Part shown: positions 9,921 to 20,179 of the stretch, in pieces | How positions within the stretch are numbered: the stretch's first letter is position 1 | How the letters are laid out: each line of letters begins with the position of its first letter | Assembly: GCF_013423785.1 (NCBI RefSeq) | Contig: NZ_CP058952.1 | Coordinates: 620,001-684,000 of the forward strand | Reading direction: 5' to 3' | Length of the DNA stretch: 64,000 nucleotides | Source of the DNA: Chitinibacter fontanus | Lineage (GTDB): Bacteria; Pseudomonadota; Gammaproteobacteria; Burkholderiales; Chitinibacteraceae | Program-made: the position numbers and the translations under genes | Notes under the pieces: model-generated | What the model was told of the DNA's origin: nothing | Seen by the model: only the letters and a program-made list of their open reading frames with translations | The model's database searches: none

Positions 9921-11033
9921 ATGGATGAAACCGCGGAAAAACCAAGCATTCTGGTCGTAGATGATGATGCGCTAATTCGCAAATTAATCCGGCGTGTACT
10001 CGATAGCCACTACCAGATTGTGGAAGCTGCGGATGGTGAAGAAGGCTTAGCAATCGCTCGCCAATCTCTACCCGCGGCGGTCATCGCTGATGTGCAAATG
10101 CCCAAATTGGATGGTTTCAGCTTATGCAAAAGCATTGCCGATGATTTTGAATTGGCCGATACACCAGTGATGCTGATGTCTGCGGTCGAAAACATGGATG
10201 AACTGCTGAATGTTTATGACGTCGGTGGTCAGGGTTTTATTACCAAACCCATCAACCCCAAACTACTCCTAACGCGTATTGCCCGTATGCTGCAGCTACG
10301 CCATGAGCGTGAACAACTAAAATCACAAATTCAATTTGCTACCTCTACCGCCTTCACCGCCATGAACAGCATGGGTGAAACGGGTGTCGTATTACAAACT
10401 ATTCAGAAATTCACACACTGCCAATCGGCGCATCAATTAGCGGTGGAATTGCTAACGGCACTTAAACAATTTGATCTTACTGGCGTTGCTGAAGTGCTGG
10501 TTGGCAATAGTGTTGCCACGCTCAGTCATAAAGGCGCGGCCAGCGATGTGGAGTGCGCCGTAATCCAAAAAATGGCCGATATGGAACGTGTTGTGCAGTT
10601 TAAAACTCGCCTGTCGGTCAATTTTCCTGCAATCAAACTACTCGTTAACAATATGCCAGTGGATGATCTCGAACGCTGTGGACGCCTACGTGACCATCTG
10701 GCGATTTTGGCCGAATCAGCTGAATCCCATGTTGCGGCCATTCGCGCCAACAATGTGATTAGCGGGTTTCAAACGAATCTAGCCACTGCACTGATTGATA
10801 TTGATGAGCAGCAACGGCTTAGCAAGCAAAAGCGAGCCATCCTATTTGGGGACTCCATGATGCAGTTAGAACAATCGTTTAACGCACTGGGGCTCACCGA
10901 TCAACAGGAAGACAATTTAATTAATATCGTCCGCGAAACATGGAACGCCATGTCCGCTACCTATGATGAAGATGCCGCGCTACAAGATAAGCTCACGCAA
11001 ATTGTCAAAACACTTAAAACACAATTAGATTAA
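9921..11033 (+). CDS. Response regulator with uncharacterised C-terminal domain
   Basis: About 370 residues. Residues 8-125 are a receiver domain: VVDDDALIR, phospho-acceptor in VIADVQMPKLDG, and Lys in FITKPINP. The remaining 240 residues are mostly helical and match no DNA-binding, GGDEF, EAL or HD motif I recognise. Only a CheC-like or unknown output role could be guessed, and I do not assign one. AGGAG lies 8 bases before the ATG at 9921; a GTG three bases earlier is an alternative start. No cognate kinase is adjacent. A soluble hybrid kinase lies at 58777-61383, but no link between them is shown. Confidence 0.75.
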   Translation: MDETAEKPSILVVDDDALIRKLIRRVLDSHYQIVEAADGEEGLAIARQSLPAAVIADVQMPKLDGFSLCKSIADDFELADTPVMLMSAVENMDELLNVYDVGGQGFITKPINPKLLLTRIARMLQLRHEREQLKSQIQFATSTAFTAMNSMGETGVVLQTIQKFTHCQSAHQLAVELLTALKQFDLTGVAEVLVGNSVATLSHKGAASDVECAVIQKMADMERVVQFKTRLSVNFPAIKLLVNNMPVDDLERCGRLRDHLAILAESAESHVAAIRANNVISGFQTNLATALIDIDEQQRLSKQKRAILFGDSMMQLEQSFNALGLTDQQEDNLINIVRETWNAMSATYDEDAALQDKLTQIVKTLKTQLD

Positions 11034-11039
11034 GTCTGG

Positions 11040-11180
11040 CTATTTGAACAAGGCATAATAAATCACATACAACCAACTGCAAAAACCATGAATAATCGCC
11101 CATAAAATGGAATGATTAGCGCTCCAAGACAAAGCGACCGCAATCACGGTACCTAAACTAAAACCACCGAATAGTTTCAT
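11040..11180 (-). CDS. Small membrane protein, 46 residues
   Basis: Encodes a hydrophobic mini-protein starting MKLFGGFSLGTVIAVALSWS and ending WLYVIYYALFK, with one or two predicted membrane helices and the polar motif SANHSILWAIIHGF between them. GGGAG lies 5 bases before the ATG at 11178-11180. The frame is open upstream through the efp terminator, but that extension is an artefact of the palindrome. Similar short proteins exist in many proteobacteria; the function is unknown. It lies downstream of the efp terminator and so probably has its own promoter. Confidence 0.7.
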   Translation of the reverse strand: MKLFGGFSLGTVIAVALSWSANHSILWAIIHGFCSWLYVIYYALFK

Positions 11181-11246
11181 TATTACTCCCGAGCTGATTT
11201 GCTGGCCACAACCTTGGCCACAACCTATTAGATGGGGATAGACATA

Positions 11247-11277
11247 AAAAAAGCCACCGAGTTCGGTGGCTTTTTTC
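11247..11277. terminator. Bidirectional terminator downstream of efp
   Basis: A long symmetric stem AAAAGCCACCGA/TCGGTGGCTTTT has A-rich and T-rich flanks on either side. It lies 12 bases after the efp stop on the minus strand. Confidence 0.88.
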
Positions 11278-11288
11278 ACGGGCGAAGC

Positions 11289-11861
11289 TTAGTTAGCGCG
11301 TTTTTTGAATTCCAGAGTACGGGTATCGATCTCGATTTTGTCGCCGATGTCGATAAATGCCGCTACTTGGATATTCAGATCAGAACCAACCAATTTAGCT
11401 GGTTTCATTACTTTGCCTGAAGTGTCGCCACGAACTGCTGGCTCAGTGTATTCAACTTCACGCACTACAACTGTTGGCAATTCAACAGAGATCGCTTTGC
11501 CGTCGTAGAAAGTTACTTCACATTTGTCTTCCATGCCATCAACGATCAGGCCGAGTGTATCGCCCAAGTTGTCAGCTTCAACTTCGTATTGGTTGAACTC
11601 TTCGTCCATGAATACGTACATTGGGTCAGCGAAGTAGCTGTAAGTACAAGCCAAACGATCCAACACCACCACTTCGAGTTTGTCGTCTGATTTGTAAACC
11701 ACTTCAGAGCCAGAGCCTGACAACAGGCCCTTTGATTTTACTTTAACAACCGAAGCGTTACGGCCAGATTTTGAGAACTCGGTTTTTTGAACGACCAAAG
11801 GTTGGCCGTCAACCAAGATTACGTTACCAGCGCGTACTTCGTGTGCGGTTTTGATTGCCAT
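11289..11861 (-). CDS. efp: Elongation factor P
   Basis: Translation factor that rescues ribosomes stalled at polyproline. The 190 residues form the three domains of EF-P, with the conserved block [20 protein letters not shown] in domain II. The tip of the domain I loop reads KSGRNAS, with Arg34 where E. coli has the lysine modified by EpmA. Arginine here marks the EF-P class rhamnosylated by EarP, whose gene is directly upstream. The start [13 protein letters not shown] is canonical. Confidence 0.97.
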   Translation of the reverse strand: MAIKTAHEVRAGNVILVDGQPLVVQKTEFSKSGRNASVVKVKSKGLLSGSGSEVVYKSDDKLEVVVLDRLACTYSYFADPMYVFMDEEFNQYEVEADNLGDTLGLIVDGMEDKCEVTFYDGKAISVELPTVVVREVEYTEPAVRGDTSGKVMKPAKLVGSDLNIQVAAFIDIGDKIEIDTRTLEFKKRAN

Positions 11862-11922
11862 TGCGATTACCTGAAATTGATCGATTTATAGAAAATCGAT
11901 GTTTAAAAATAGAAAAATCCCG

Positions 11923-13065
11923 CTATTTTACCTTGGAATTGACGAATCTGACCAGATTAGTCGCGAGATCACCCAGTTCAATCAATTTTTCCCGCCACTG
12001 CCGAGCATGCTTAGCCAGCACCTCGCGGTTGGATAGCAGCGCTTGCCAAGCGGGCGCGAGCGCTCCTCCCTGATTCCAGACCTGCATCATCGGCACAATT
12101 GCCGCCACCACGTCAGCGGGCGCATCAGCCAGATAGCGGTTTAAAAAAGCGGCTAATTTCTCCAAATGCGCATCTTCTTGCTGCGGGTAAATATGCCATA
12201 CAAAGGGCTGCGCGGCCCATTGCGCACGCAAGAATGAATCTTCACCACGGACAAAATTAATGTCGCAACTAAGTAAGAGGCGATCGTAATCGTCTTGCGA
12301 CAACATCGGTATCGGGTAAACCCGCAGTGAGCCTTGCTGATATACCCCATTAATGCATTGCCATAGAGAGCAATGATCTAAATTCATTGCGAGCAATACC
12401 CTCCCCCGTGGTACAACCAGATGGACTAGCGTGGCTTGTTGAGCCAGTAACGAGAGCCAAGTTTGCAGGCACTCTGGCTCATAGGCAAACAGCGAGATTA
12501 ATAATTGATCGCTCCGACGAGTGGCGAGCGGCGGAATCAGTTGGCGTATAAACGCTGCACCCTGCTCGTCACCCCAGCCCAATTGCAGCTCACGCTGCTG
12601 TCGCTCGCTAAACAGCCCGCCAGTGCCGGTAGTAAAGCCGGGAAAGAAAAAGTATTTTTGTAGGCCAGCTTGCGGGGACGGCAGGCCGTGACAGCCCTCC
12701 ACCCAGTCTTCAGCACTAAGATATTCAAGATTAATCCAAACCGGCGAGCTGCTGCGGGCCTGCATTTGCGCCAGATAAGCGACAGGAATCTCGCAGGCGA
12801 ACGCTTCAATCACCACATCGGCCGCGGCTTCTGCGTGGGGAAAGTCAGGCGTCCAGTGCCGCACAGTGACGCCTTCAAGTGATTGCGAGGCTAGTTGTGG
12901 ATTGATATCTGGGCGAATTTGGGCAAAGCTGGCTAGATCATCGACCCACAGGGTGACATCTAGCACAAATTCATTGGCCAATTGCCGCGCTAAGCGCCAG
13001 CACACGCCAATATCGCCGTAGTTATCAACGACTCGGCAAAAAATCGCCCAAGTTTGCTGCTGCAT
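11923..13065 (-). CDS. earP: EarP, EF-P arginine rhamnosyltransferase
   Basis: Inverting glycosyltransferase (GT104, formerly DUF2331) that transfers rhamnose from dTDP-rhamnose to the EF-P loop arginine. The 380 residues show the family motifs: FCRVVDNYGDIGVCWRLA near the N-terminus (with the catalytic Asp), FFFPGFTTGTGGL, and the C-terminal RGEDSFLRAQWAAQPFVWHIY nucleotide-sugar site. It lies 61 bases upstream of efp on the same strand, the usual Neisseria/Pseudomonas arrangement. No dTDP-rhamnose genes are in the window. Confidence 0.95.
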   Translation of the reverse strand: MQQQTWAIFCRVVDNYGDIGVCWRLARQLANEFVLDVTLWVDDLASFAQIRPDINPQLASQSLEGVTVRHWTPDFPHAEAAADVVIEAFACEIPVAYLAQMQARSSSPVWINLEYLSAEDWVEGCHGLPSPQAGLQKYFFFPGFTTGTGGLFSERQQRELQLGWGDEQGAAFIRQLIPPLATRRSDQLLISLFAYEPECLQTWLSLLAQQATLVHLVVPRGRVLLAMNLDHCSLWQCINGVYQQGSLRVYPIPMLSQDDYDRLLLSCDINFVRGEDSFLRAQWAAQPFVWHIYPQQEDAHLEKLAAFLNRYLADAPADVVAAIVPMMQVWNQGGALAPAWQALLSNREVLAKHARQWREKLIELGDLATNLVRFVNSKVK

Positions 13066-13118
13066 CGTGGCCGTCTCACAATTAATTTTGGCGGCGAGTG
13101 TAGCAGTTTTGCGCGTCT

Positions 13119-13952
13119 TTATTGCCAGTGTTTGCTCCCCATCTGGCTAAAGCGTTCAACATCCGGTAAATGAATCGGCGCGGGATAGAGCTTTTGAATT
13201 TTGCTAACGTATTGCTGGGTTTCGCGATAGGGAGGAATGCCACGGTATTTATCGACCGCGCCTTCACCTGCGTTGTAAGCGGCAGAAACCAGATCAATTC
13301 TGCCTTGATAGCGATCTAGTAATAATCGTAAATAGCGCACGCCACCTTTCACATTCTGGCTGACATTAAAAGCATCTTGCACATTAAAGCGCGCGGCCGT
13401 ATCTGGAATTAATTGCATCACGCCCATCGCCGACTTGGGCGAGACCGCAAAGGTTTGCAGCCGTGACTCCACCACCGCAATACTCAAGGCAAAATTGGGG
13501 TCCACACCATGCCAGCGCGCGATCTGGGTAATAATCCGTGCGGTGCGTTGTTGTTCACCCTTAAAGGTAATACGCAAAATTGATCCCGCTACAACCGGCG
13601 CTTTTTCCGGCAAAACCGCACTCAGTACACAGGCAGGTAATTGGTTTTGGCTAATTCGAATCGTATCGAGCATATCCTGCGCCTGATGATGCCCTTGCTC
13701 GGCGGCGATAGAAAATAAGCTAGCCGCTGCGGGCCGATTTTCAGGTACACCCAAGCCGAATGCGTAAAGCACACCTAAGCGATACTGGGCTTCAATATTA
13801 CCTTGCCTCGCTTGCACACAATAATACGCAGCGGCTTGCCAAGGATCGCTTGACTCTAGGTCAGCACGGGCAAAAAACTGCGCATTATTGGCCCAAGCCA
13901 AACAAGGAAAAGCCCAGAAAAACTGCCAAAAATAGCGAAAGATCAGCGACAT
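13119..13952 (-). CDS. Lytic transglycosylase with Sel1-like N-terminal repeats
   Basis: Secreted murein lytic enzyme of 277 residues. A hydrophobic signal sequence ends near AWA-NN. Residues about 38-100 form Sel1/TPR-like helical repeats (AQYRLGVLYAFGLGVPEN). An SLT (goose-lysozyme-like) domain occupies about 140-255: the putative catalytic Glu is in SIAVVESRL, followed by SAMGVMQLIPDTAARF, NVKGGVRYL and LVSAAYNAGEGAV. Expected to cleave peptidoglycan with formation of 1,6-anhydro ends. It is monocistronic, between earP and ugd. Confidence 0.9.
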   Translation of the reverse strand: MSLIFRYFWQFFWAFPCLAWANNAQFFARADLESSDPWQAAAYYCVQARQGNIEAQYRLGVLYAFGLGVPENRPAAASLFSIAAEQGHHQAQDMLDTIRISQNQLPACVLSAVLPEKAPVVAGSILRITFKGEQQRTARIITQIARWHGVDPNFALSIAVVESRLQTFAVSPKSAMGVMQLIPDTAARFNVQDAFNVSQNVKGGVRYLRLLLDRYQGRIDLVSAAYNAGEGAVDKYRGIPPYRETQQYVSKIQKLYPAPIHLPDVERFSQMGSKHWQ

Positions 13953-14045
13953 AAGCTACCATCACTTTGTCAGAGATTTTAGCCTATGCCACTTCACCGC
14001 TCTTGTCAGGCCGAAAAGACCAAAGGCATTTTGCTGGCCATGATT

Positions 14046-15425
14046 TCAATATGCTACTGCGGTGCTCTGCACCACCAAAGCCGGTGAGCTATGCGGCAAG
14101 ATTTGCTCGCGCCCAATCGGGTAGTAGCTAATTTCTTCAGCTTTCATCCGCTTCGGCTCATACAGATTGCGACCATCAAAGATAATAGCGGAACGCAAGC
14201 TCTTCTTGATGCTAGCAAAATCAGGGCTACGAAAAGCCTTCCACTCGGTCACAATCACCAAAGCATTAGCCTGCTCCAGCGCCTGCATTGGTAATTCTGT
14301 AAACTGCAGCCCTGCCCGACCGGCAAAATACTGCGCGGCTTTATCATTTGCCACCGGATCATGCGCAGCAACCGTAGCACCGCAGGCCAGTAAGCCTTCA
14401 ATCAGCACCAGACTTGGCGCTTCGCGCAAATCATCGGTGTCAGGCTTAAACGCTAAGCCCCACACCGCAAAATGCAGGCCGCGTAAATCCGAGCCAAAAT
14501 GCGCCATGATTTTATTGAGCAAGATATTCTTTTGCAGTCGATTGACATCATGCACTGCTTGCAGAATTTTCAATGGCTCACCAAATTGCATGGCCGTTTG
14601 CTGCAACGCCTGCACGTCCTTAGGAAAGCAGGAGCCGCCATAACCGACACCGGGATATAAAAAGTGATAGCCGATCCTGGGGTCCGAACCGATGCCTTTG
14701 CGCACTAATTCAATATCCGCGCCCAATACTTCGGATAGATTGGCTAATTCATTCATAAATGAAATCCGCGTTGCAAGCATTGCATTGGCCGCGTACTTCG
14801 TTAGTTCTGCCGAGCGCAAATCCATGCTCAGAATACGATCGTGGTTACGCACCAGCGGCGCATAAATGGCCTGCATTAAATCTTTTGCAGTTTCATCTTC
14901 AGTACCAATCACAATTCGATCGGGGCGCATGAAATCATCAACCGCAGCGCCCTCTTTTAAAAATTCGGGATTCGACACCACGCTAAAACTACTGCGCTGT
15001 TGGCGTAAATCCAGCTGAGCTTGCACAGCTTGCTTGACCAAATCGGCGGTACCGACCGGCACTGTCGATTTATTGACGATCACTTTGTATTCATTCAAAT
15101 ACCTACCAATATTGCTTGCAGCGGCCAAAACATACTGTAAATCGGCAGAGCCATCTTCGTCTGCCGGAGTACCCACCGCAATAAACTGGATGGTACCGTG
15201 TGCAACCGATGCGCCAATATCTGCAGTGAAATGCAGCCGCCCAGCTTGCATATTGCGACGGATTAGCTCTTCCAAACCCGGTTCGTAAATATGCACATTG
15301 CCTTGCTGCAGCTGAGCCACCTTCTCAGCGTCCAGATCAAGGCAGACCACTTGATTACCATATTCAGCCAAACAGGCCCCAGTTACTAAGCCCACATACC
15401 CAGAACCAATCACCGTAATTCGCAT
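14046..15425 (-). CDS. ugd: UDP-glucose 6-dehydrogenase
   Basis: Oxidises UDP-glucose to UDP-glucuronate for exopolysaccharide or LPS sugars. The 459 residues start [20 protein letters not shown] (Rossmann NAD site); the catalytic cysteine is in [14 protein letters not shown]. The central dimerisation helix and C-terminal UDP-binding domain ([18 protein letters not shown]) are complete. The ATG at 15425 has GGAGAGC upstream; a longer frame to 15509 lacks homology. No polysaccharide cluster surrounds it. Confidence 0.95.
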   Translation of the reverse strand: MRITVIGSGYVGLVTGACLAEYGNQVVCLDLDAEKVAQLQQGNVHIYEPGLEELIRRNMQAGRLHFTADIGASVAHGTIQFIAVGTPADEDGSADLQYVLAAASNIGRYLNEYKVIVNKSTVPVGTADLVKQAVQAQLDLRQQRSSFSVVSNPEFLKEGAAVDDFMRPDRIVIGTEDETAKDLMQAIYAPLVRNHDRILSMDLRSAELTKYAANAMLATRISFMNELANLSEVLGADIELVRKGIGSDPRIGYHFLYPGVGYGGSCFPKDVQALQQTAMQFGEPLKILQAVHDVNRLQKNILLNKIMAHFGSDLRGLHFAVWGLAFKPDTDDLREAPSLVLIEGLLACGATVAAHDPVANDKAAQYFAGRAGLQFTELPMQALEQANALVIVTEWKAFRSPDFASIKKSLRSAIIFDGRNLYEPKRMKAEEISYYPIGREQILPHSSPALVVQSTAVAY

Positions 15426-15816
15426 TTGCAGCTCTCCGCTAAGGTATGCGGTATTTCTACTGGAATCGGATGACGGTTTTGCGACGATTAGAGGAAAATA
15501 CGATGACAAACTGCTTGATTTTCAAATACTTCAGCTTAAATTAAGCTTTTGAGCTACATCCAAATGACAAGCTCGGTACACCTAGATTATGAGTTAGTTA
15601 GGATTCAAATTGGGCTCATCACCACTTGAGGTGATATTCGCGTTAAGCAAATATTCATCCTACAAGCCTTATATTTTAGTGAAGCCAAACACCTAGCTAA
15701 GGCTCGAAACTTAAGCTTAGATGTGAAAAAGCTCACGTTTTTATCGGCAATTTGTTACAGAATATGTCATGTCAATATGTTCTGATACGCACATCAATTC
15801 AACAGGACTACGCAAA
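15426..15816. other. AT-rich intergenic region between divergent ugd and an OmpA-type lipoprotein gene
   Basis: About 390 bases upstream of two divergent genes. I see no convincing open frame or RNA gene; it presumably holds both promoters. Several direct and inverted copies of short AAGCTT/TAAGCTT words occur (15541-15546 and 15712-15718), without a recognisable function. Confidence 0.5.
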
Positions 15817-16470
15817 ATGAAAAAACTGATCATCCCTACCCTGGTGGCCATTAGTCTGAGTGTTTCAGGTTGCGCCAACTTAACACCTGAGCAACAAGGC
15901 GCCATGCTCGGCGCTCTTGGCGGCGCAGCTGCCGGTGCAGTGATTAGTAAAGCATCAAAAGGCAGCCACACTGGTCGCGATGCGGCGATTGGCGCAGCAA
16001 TTGGTGCGATTGGTGGTTATGCCTGGTCTTCGCACATGGAAAAACAACGCAAAGAAATGGAAGAAGCCGCCAAAGGCACCGGTATTGAAGTAAGCAAAAC
16101 GCCAAACAATGAATTGAAATTGGAAGTGCCTAGCGATTTCTCATTTGATACCGGCAAAGCCACCATCAAACCAAATATGCGTCCGGTGTTAGATAAACTC
16201 GGTCAGACACTGAATCAAAATACCGTGACCCAAGTGCGCATTGTGGGTCACACAGACAGTACGGGCACCGATGCGATCAATGAGCCGCTGTCGGTTAACC
16301 GCGCAGCAGCAGTACAGTCATATTTAATTGGCCGTAATGTGGCAGGCAACCGAATGAGTATCGAAGGCCGTGGCTCACGTGAGCCCGTGGCGGATAACAG
16401 CACCACAGCCGGTAAAGCACAGAATCGCCGGGTAGAGATTTTCGTTGCCGAGCCTGCCCAGCAGCAATAA
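15817..16470 (+). CDS. OmpA-family outer-membrane lipoprotein with glycine-zipper domain
   Basis: A 217-residue lipoprotein. The signal peptide ends in the lipobox VSGC (Cys19). Residues about 25-75 are a Gly/Ala-rich glycine-zipper segment (GALGGAAAGAVIS, GAAIGAIGGYAW). The C-terminal OmpA domain (about 105-215) carries the peptidoglycan-binding pattern FSFDTGKATIKP, VGHTDSTGTDAIN-LS-NRA, and NRRVEI. It probably anchors the outer membrane to peptidoglycan, like YiaD. The ATG at 15817, with AGGA 10 bases upstream, gives a proper lipoprotein signal. Confidence 0.92.
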   Translation: MKKLIIPTLVAISLSVSGCANLTPEQQGAMLGALGGAAAGAVISKASKGSHTGRDAAIGAAIGAIGGYAWSSHMEKQRKEMEEAAKGTGIEVSKTPNNELKLEVPSDFSFDTGKATIKPNMRPVLDKLGQTLNQNTVTQVRIVGHTDSTGTDAINEPLSVNRAAAVQSYLIGRNVAGNRMSIEGRGSREPVADNSTTAGKAQNRRVEIFVAEPAQQQ

Positions 16471-16494
16471 TTCCATCGCAAACCGTTAGTCCAG

Positions 16495-16519
16495 ACAGCC
16501 CGTGCTACGGGCTGTTTTT
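16495..16519 (+). terminator. Terminator after the OmpA-type lipoprotein gene
   Basis: A 9-bp stem ACAGCCCGT/ACGGGCTGT with a 3-base loop is followed by TTTT, 24 bases after the stop. Confidence 0.85.
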
Positions 16520-16590
16520 ACATCTAAAACACGCTTAGTGCGCTGCACAAATGGCCCATCAGTCCTTTCTCTATGAGCTCGCAACTCATC

Positions 16591-16618
16591 CTTGAATTTT
16601 TCCCGGGTGCGTCCATTT
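16591..16618 (+). promoter_or_regulatory. Sigma-32 (RpoH) type heat-shock promoter of clpB
   Basis: CTTGAA at 16591-16596 and GTCCATTT at 16611-16618 are separated by 14 bases, close to the E. coli sigma-32 consensus CTTGAAA-N11-16-CCCCATNT. It lies about 35 bases upstream of the clpB start, leaving a short leader with AGGAG at 16641-16645. Confidence 0.75.
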
Positions 16619-16652
16619 AGAAATTAATCAACCCATTTGTAGGAGCATGAAG

Positions 16653-19238
16653 ATGCGTATCGATAAATTAACAACCAAGTTTCAACAAGCGCTGGCTGAT
16701 GCACAAAGTTTAGCTATTGCTGGCGACAATCCTTATATCGAGCCACAGCATTTACTGCTGGCGCTACTCAACGATAACGATTCAGGCGCTGCTGCATTAC
16801 TGGCACGTGCTGGCGTCAATGTAAACCCGCTGAAAACCACCTTGGAAAGTGCCGTACAACGGTTACCAAAAGTCAGCGGTGGTGATGGCGACATTACCAT
16901 TGGTAAAGACTTAGGGCGAGTGCTTAATCAAGTTGATAAAGCGGCCATGCAGCGCGGCGATCAATTTATTTCCAGCGATTTATTCTTGTTGGCGCTGTTT
17001 GAAGATAAAGGCGAAACCAGCCGTTTACTCAAAGAAAACGGCGGTAAAAAAGAAGCTGTCGCAGCAGCAATTGAAGCCGTGCGTGGCGGCGAAAACGTTA
17101 ATAGCGCCGATGCCGAGCAACAGCGCGAAGCGCTGAGCAAATATTGCCTTGATCTGACCGAGCGCGCCCGAGCTGGCAAGCTCGACCCAGTCATCGGTCG
17201 CGACGACGAAATCCGCCGTGCGATTCAGGTTTTGCAACGCCGCACCAAAAATAACCCGGTGCTGATTGGCGAACCCGGCGTCGGTAAAACCGCGATTGTC
17301 GAAGGCCTCGCGCAACGGATCATCAATGGTGAAGTGCCCGAATCATTAAAACACAAGAAGGTATTGTCTCTGGACCTAGCTGCGCTGCTGGCTGGTGCCA
17401 AATACCGGGGGGAGTTTGAAGAACGCCTGAAAGCTGTTCTGAATGAACTCGCCAAAGATGAAGGCAATAATATTGTCTTTATCGACGAGCTGCACACGCT
17501 GGTTGGCGCGGGCAAAGCCGAAGGCGCAATGGACGCGGGCAATATGCTCAAACCCGCTTTGGCGCGCGGCGAATTGCATTGCATCGGCGCGACGACGCTC
17601 GATGAATATCGCAAATACATCGAAAAAGACGCTGCGCTCGAGCGCCGTTTCCAGAAAGTGCTGGTCGGCGAGCCGAGCGTTGAAGACACGATTGCGATCT
17701 TGCGTGGTTTGCAGGAAAAATACGAAATCCATCATGGCGTCGATATTACCGACCCGGCGATTGTTGCTGCTGCTGAGTTGTCGCACCGCTACATTACGGA
17801 TCGATTCCTGCCTGATAAAGCGATCGATTTGATCGACGAAGCGGCAGCCAAAATCAAAATGGAAATCGACTCCAAACCGGAGGTGATGGACAAGCTCGAT
17901 CGCCGGATTATTCAGCTCAAAATCGAGCGCGAAGCGGTGAAACGCGAAAAAGACGAAGCGAGTAAAAAGCGTCTCGGTCTGATCGAGGAAGAAATCGCCA
18001 AGCTCGACAAAGAATATTCGGATCTGGAAGAAATCTGGAAAGCAGAAAAAGCCAGCGTACTCGGTAGCCAAGCGATTCGTGAAGAAATCGAAAAGCTGAA
18101 AAACCAAATGGAAAGCCTCAAACGTGCAGGCGAATGGCAGAAAGTCTCGGAGTTACAGTACGGTGAACTCCCTGCGCTGGAAGCCAAGCTCAAAGCGGCC
18201 GAGTCATCCGAAAGCAGCAGCGCATCGAACGCGAATAAACTGCTGCGCACCCAAGTGGGCGCAGAGGAAATCGCCGAAGTCGTCAGCCGCGCCACTGGCA
18301 TTCCGGTCAGCAAAATGCTGCAAGGCGAGCGTGAAAAACTGCTGCACATGGAAGACGTGCTGCACGAGCGCGTCGTCGGCCAAGACGAAGCGGTGCGGTT
18401 GGTTTCGGACGCAATCCGCCGCTCACGCGCCGGGCTGGGCGACCCGAATCGTCCGTATGGCTCGTTCCTATTTTTGGGGCCAACGGGCGTGGGTAAAACC
18501 GAGCTATGCAAAACGCTGGCGAATTATCTGTTCGACTCAGAAGAGCACATGATTCGCGTCGATATGAGCGAGTTTATGGAAAAACACTCGGTGGCACGCC
18601 TGATCGGCGCACCTCCGGGCTATGTCGGCTACGAGGAAGGCGGTTATCTGACCGAGCTGGTTCGTCGCAAACCGTACAGCGTTATCTTGCTCGATGAAGT
18701 CGAAAAAGCGCATCCGGATGTGTTTAATATCCTGTTGCAAGTGCTTGACGACGGTCGCCTGACCGATGGTCAGGGTCGCACGGTTGATTTCAGAAACACC
18801 GTCGTGGTGATGACGTCTAACCTCGGCAGCGATCACATCCAGCGCTTGGCCGATTCGGATTATCAAGTGATTAAACTGGCGGTGATGGCTGAAGTCAAAA
18901 CCCATTTCCGGCCGGAGTTTGTCAACCGGATCGACGAAGTCGTGGTGTTCCACGCCTTGGCGCAGCAGCATATTCGCAATATCGCCAAGATCCAGCTGGA
19001 AAAACTGATCGGCCGCTTGGCGCAAATGGAAATCGGCGTCGACATTACCGATGCCGCGCTCGATCTCATTGCCGAAGCGGGCTTTGATCCGGTTTATGGT
19101 GCGCGACCGCTAAAACGTGCGATCCAAAGCGAGCTGGAAAACGTGTTGGCCAAACGGATTCTGGCTGGTGATTTTGCCGCTAAGGATACGATACGGATTG
19201 ACGCGAAAGATGGCGTCATGCAGTTGAGCAAAGCCTGA
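16653..19238 (+). CDS. clpB: ClpB disaggregase (Hsp104 family)
   Basis: Hexameric AAA+ chaperone that extracts proteins from aggregates together with DnaK. The 861 residues contain a Clp_N domain (1-145), AAA1 with Walker [10 protein letters not shown] and Walker [14 protein letters not shown], the coiled-coil M-domain (about 400-525), and AAA2 with GPTGVGKTE and [14 protein letters not shown]. The C-terminal D2-small domain ends in [15 protein letters not shown] is 7 bases before the ATG at 16653; the ATG at 16647 is too close to it. Likely heat-shock regulated from the sigma-32-like promoter upstream. Confidence 0.97.
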   Translation: MRIDKLTTKFQQALADAQSLAIAGDNPYIEPQHLLLALLNDNDSGAAALLARAGVNVNPLKTTLESAVQRLPKVSGGDGDITIGKDLGRVLNQVDKAAMQRGDQFISSDLFLLALFEDKGETSRLLKENGGKKEAVAAAIEAVRGGENVNSADAEQQREALSKYCLDLTERARAGKLDPVIGRDDEIRRAIQVLQRRTKNNPVLIGEPGVGKTAIVEGLAQRIINGEVPESLKHKKVLSLDLAALLAGAKYRGEFEERLKAVLNELAKDEGNNIVFIDELHTLVGAGKAEGAMDAGNMLKPALARGELHCIGATTLDEYRKYIEKDAALERRFQKVLVGEPSVEDTIAILRGLQEKYEIHHGVDITDPAIVAAAELSHRYITDRFLPDKAIDLIDEAAAKIKMEIDSKPEVMDKLDRRIIQLKIEREAVKREKDEASKKRLGLIEEEIAKLDKEYSDLEEIWKAEKASVLGSQAIREEIEKLKNQMESLKRAGEWQKVSELQYGELPALEAKLKAAESSESSSASNANKLLRTQVGAEEIAEVVSRATGIPVSKMLQGEREKLLHMEDVLHERVVGQDEAVRLVSDAIRRSRAGLGDPNRPYGSFLFLGPTGVGKTELCKTLANYLFDSEEHMIRVDMSEFMEKHSVARLIGAPPGYVGYEEGGYLTELVRRKPYSVILLDEVEKAHPDVFNILLQVLDDGRLTDGQGRTVDFRNTVVVMTSNLGSDHIQRLADSDYQVIKLAVMAEVKTHFRPEFVNRIDEVVVFHALAQQHIRNIAKIQLEKLIGRLAQMEIGVDITDAALDLIAEAGFDPVYGARPLKRAIQSELENVLAKRILAGDFAAKDTIRIDAKDGVMQLSKA

Positions 19239-19244
19239 CAAACC

Positions 19245-19272
19245 AAAGCCCCCGCATTCGGGGGCTTTTTTA
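19245..19272 (+). terminator. Terminator after clpB
   Basis: AAAGCCCCC/GGGGGCTTT stem with a 6-base loop followed by T-rich sequence, starting 6 bases after the stop codon. Confidence 0.92.
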
Positions 19273-19398
19273 TACCCAACTGAAATGCAGGTTCAGCACA
19301 ATTGCCTTGCTTAGCACGGCAATTTTCCATGAACTTAATCTGGCCCTGTGCAGAAAAGATGTAGTGAAGGCCGAGACCCAAAAAACAGAATACTTGGC

Positions 19399-19449
19399 AT
19401 GGTATGACCTGCCAAACCTTATCGATAAATGAATAGAACGCAATACCCA
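19399..19449. repeat. 51-bp bipartite repeat, one arm mismatch
   Basis: Arms TGGTAT and ATACCC at the family spacing of 37 bases. Lies between the convergent clpB and YccA-like genes. Confidence 0.6.
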
Positions 19450-19450
19450 T

Positions 19451-19477
19451 AAAAAAACCGCATCCTAAGATGCGGTT
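19451..19477 (-). terminator. Terminator of the YccA-like gene
   Basis: On the minus strand, AACCGCATC/GATGCGGTT with a 4-base loop is followed by a run of T, 22 bases past the stop codon. Confidence 0.88.
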
Positions 19478-19498
19478 CTTGACTAAGGCAGTTACAAA

Positions 19499-20179
19499 TT
19501 AATCGCGGCTATTACCTGAGAATGCCATCAACAAATTAAGCAAGCTAGTGAACAAGTTATAGATGTTCAGATATAAACTGAGCGTAGCTGAAATGTAATT
19601 GGTCTCGCCACCATTCACGATACGGCTAACGTCATACAGGATAAAACCTGAGAACAACAACACTGCTACGGCTGAAATTGTTAATGACAACGCTGGGATG
19701 GCAAAGAAAATATTGGCCACAGCAGCCAACAAAATCACCACCAAACCGATCATCAAGAATTTACCCATGAAAGAAAAATCTTTCTTGCTTACCGTTGCAA
19801 TCGTTGCCAGCGTAAAGAAAATAGCAGCAGTACCCACAGCGGCCACACCAATCAGCTCAGCACCATTACTGAATTTCAGTGCTACTTGCAGGATCTGGCT
19901 CAGCCACAGCCCCATAAAGCCAGTCCACGCCAGCAAAATCGCTACACCAGCGCCCGACTCTTTGGTTTTCTCAATCGCATAAAATGCGCCAAAGCTCACC
20001 GCCATAAAGACGATAAAGCCCATCATCGGGCTCATGGCAAATTTCAGCGAAATGCCCAAAATGGCACCAGCCGCAGTTGGCAGCATCGACAGCGCCAACA
20101 GGAAATAAGTATTGCGCATAACACGGTTGCGTTCAGCAGATAATGCCGTGCTCCCGTAAGCAGCAGGATTGTATTGCAT
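19499..20179 (-). CDS. Bax inhibitor-1/YccA family inner-membrane protein
   Basis: A 226-residue polytopic protein with about seven hydrophobic helices beginning at NTYFLLALSMLPTAAGAIL. The TMBIM signature is present in the fourth to last helices (FILYDVSRIVNGGETNYI). E. coli YccA of this family modulates FtsH proteolysis. The N-terminus is short and cytoplasmic. It is monocistronic with its own terminator. Confidence 0.9.
   Translation of the reverse strand: MQYNPAAYGSTALSAERNRVMRNTYFLLALSMLPTAAGAILGISLKFAMSPMMGFIVFMAVSFGAFYAIEKTKESGAGVAILLAWTGFMGLWLSQILQVALKFSNGAELIGVAAVGTAAIFFTLATIATVSKKDFSFMGKFLMIGLVVILLAAVANIFFAIPALSLTISAVAVLLFSGFILYDVSRIVNGGETNYISATLSLYLNIYNLFTSLLNLLMAFSGNSRD

Noticed and set aside
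11181..11279. N-terminal extension of the 46-residue membrane protein
   Set aside because: It is formed by reading the symmetric efp terminator; GGGAG and the hydrophobic start point to the ATG at 11180.
17376..18107. Long open frame on the minus strand opposite clpB
   Set aside because: The plus-strand clpB frame is fully conserved across this region; the antisense translation has no recognisable family and is a codon-bias shadow.
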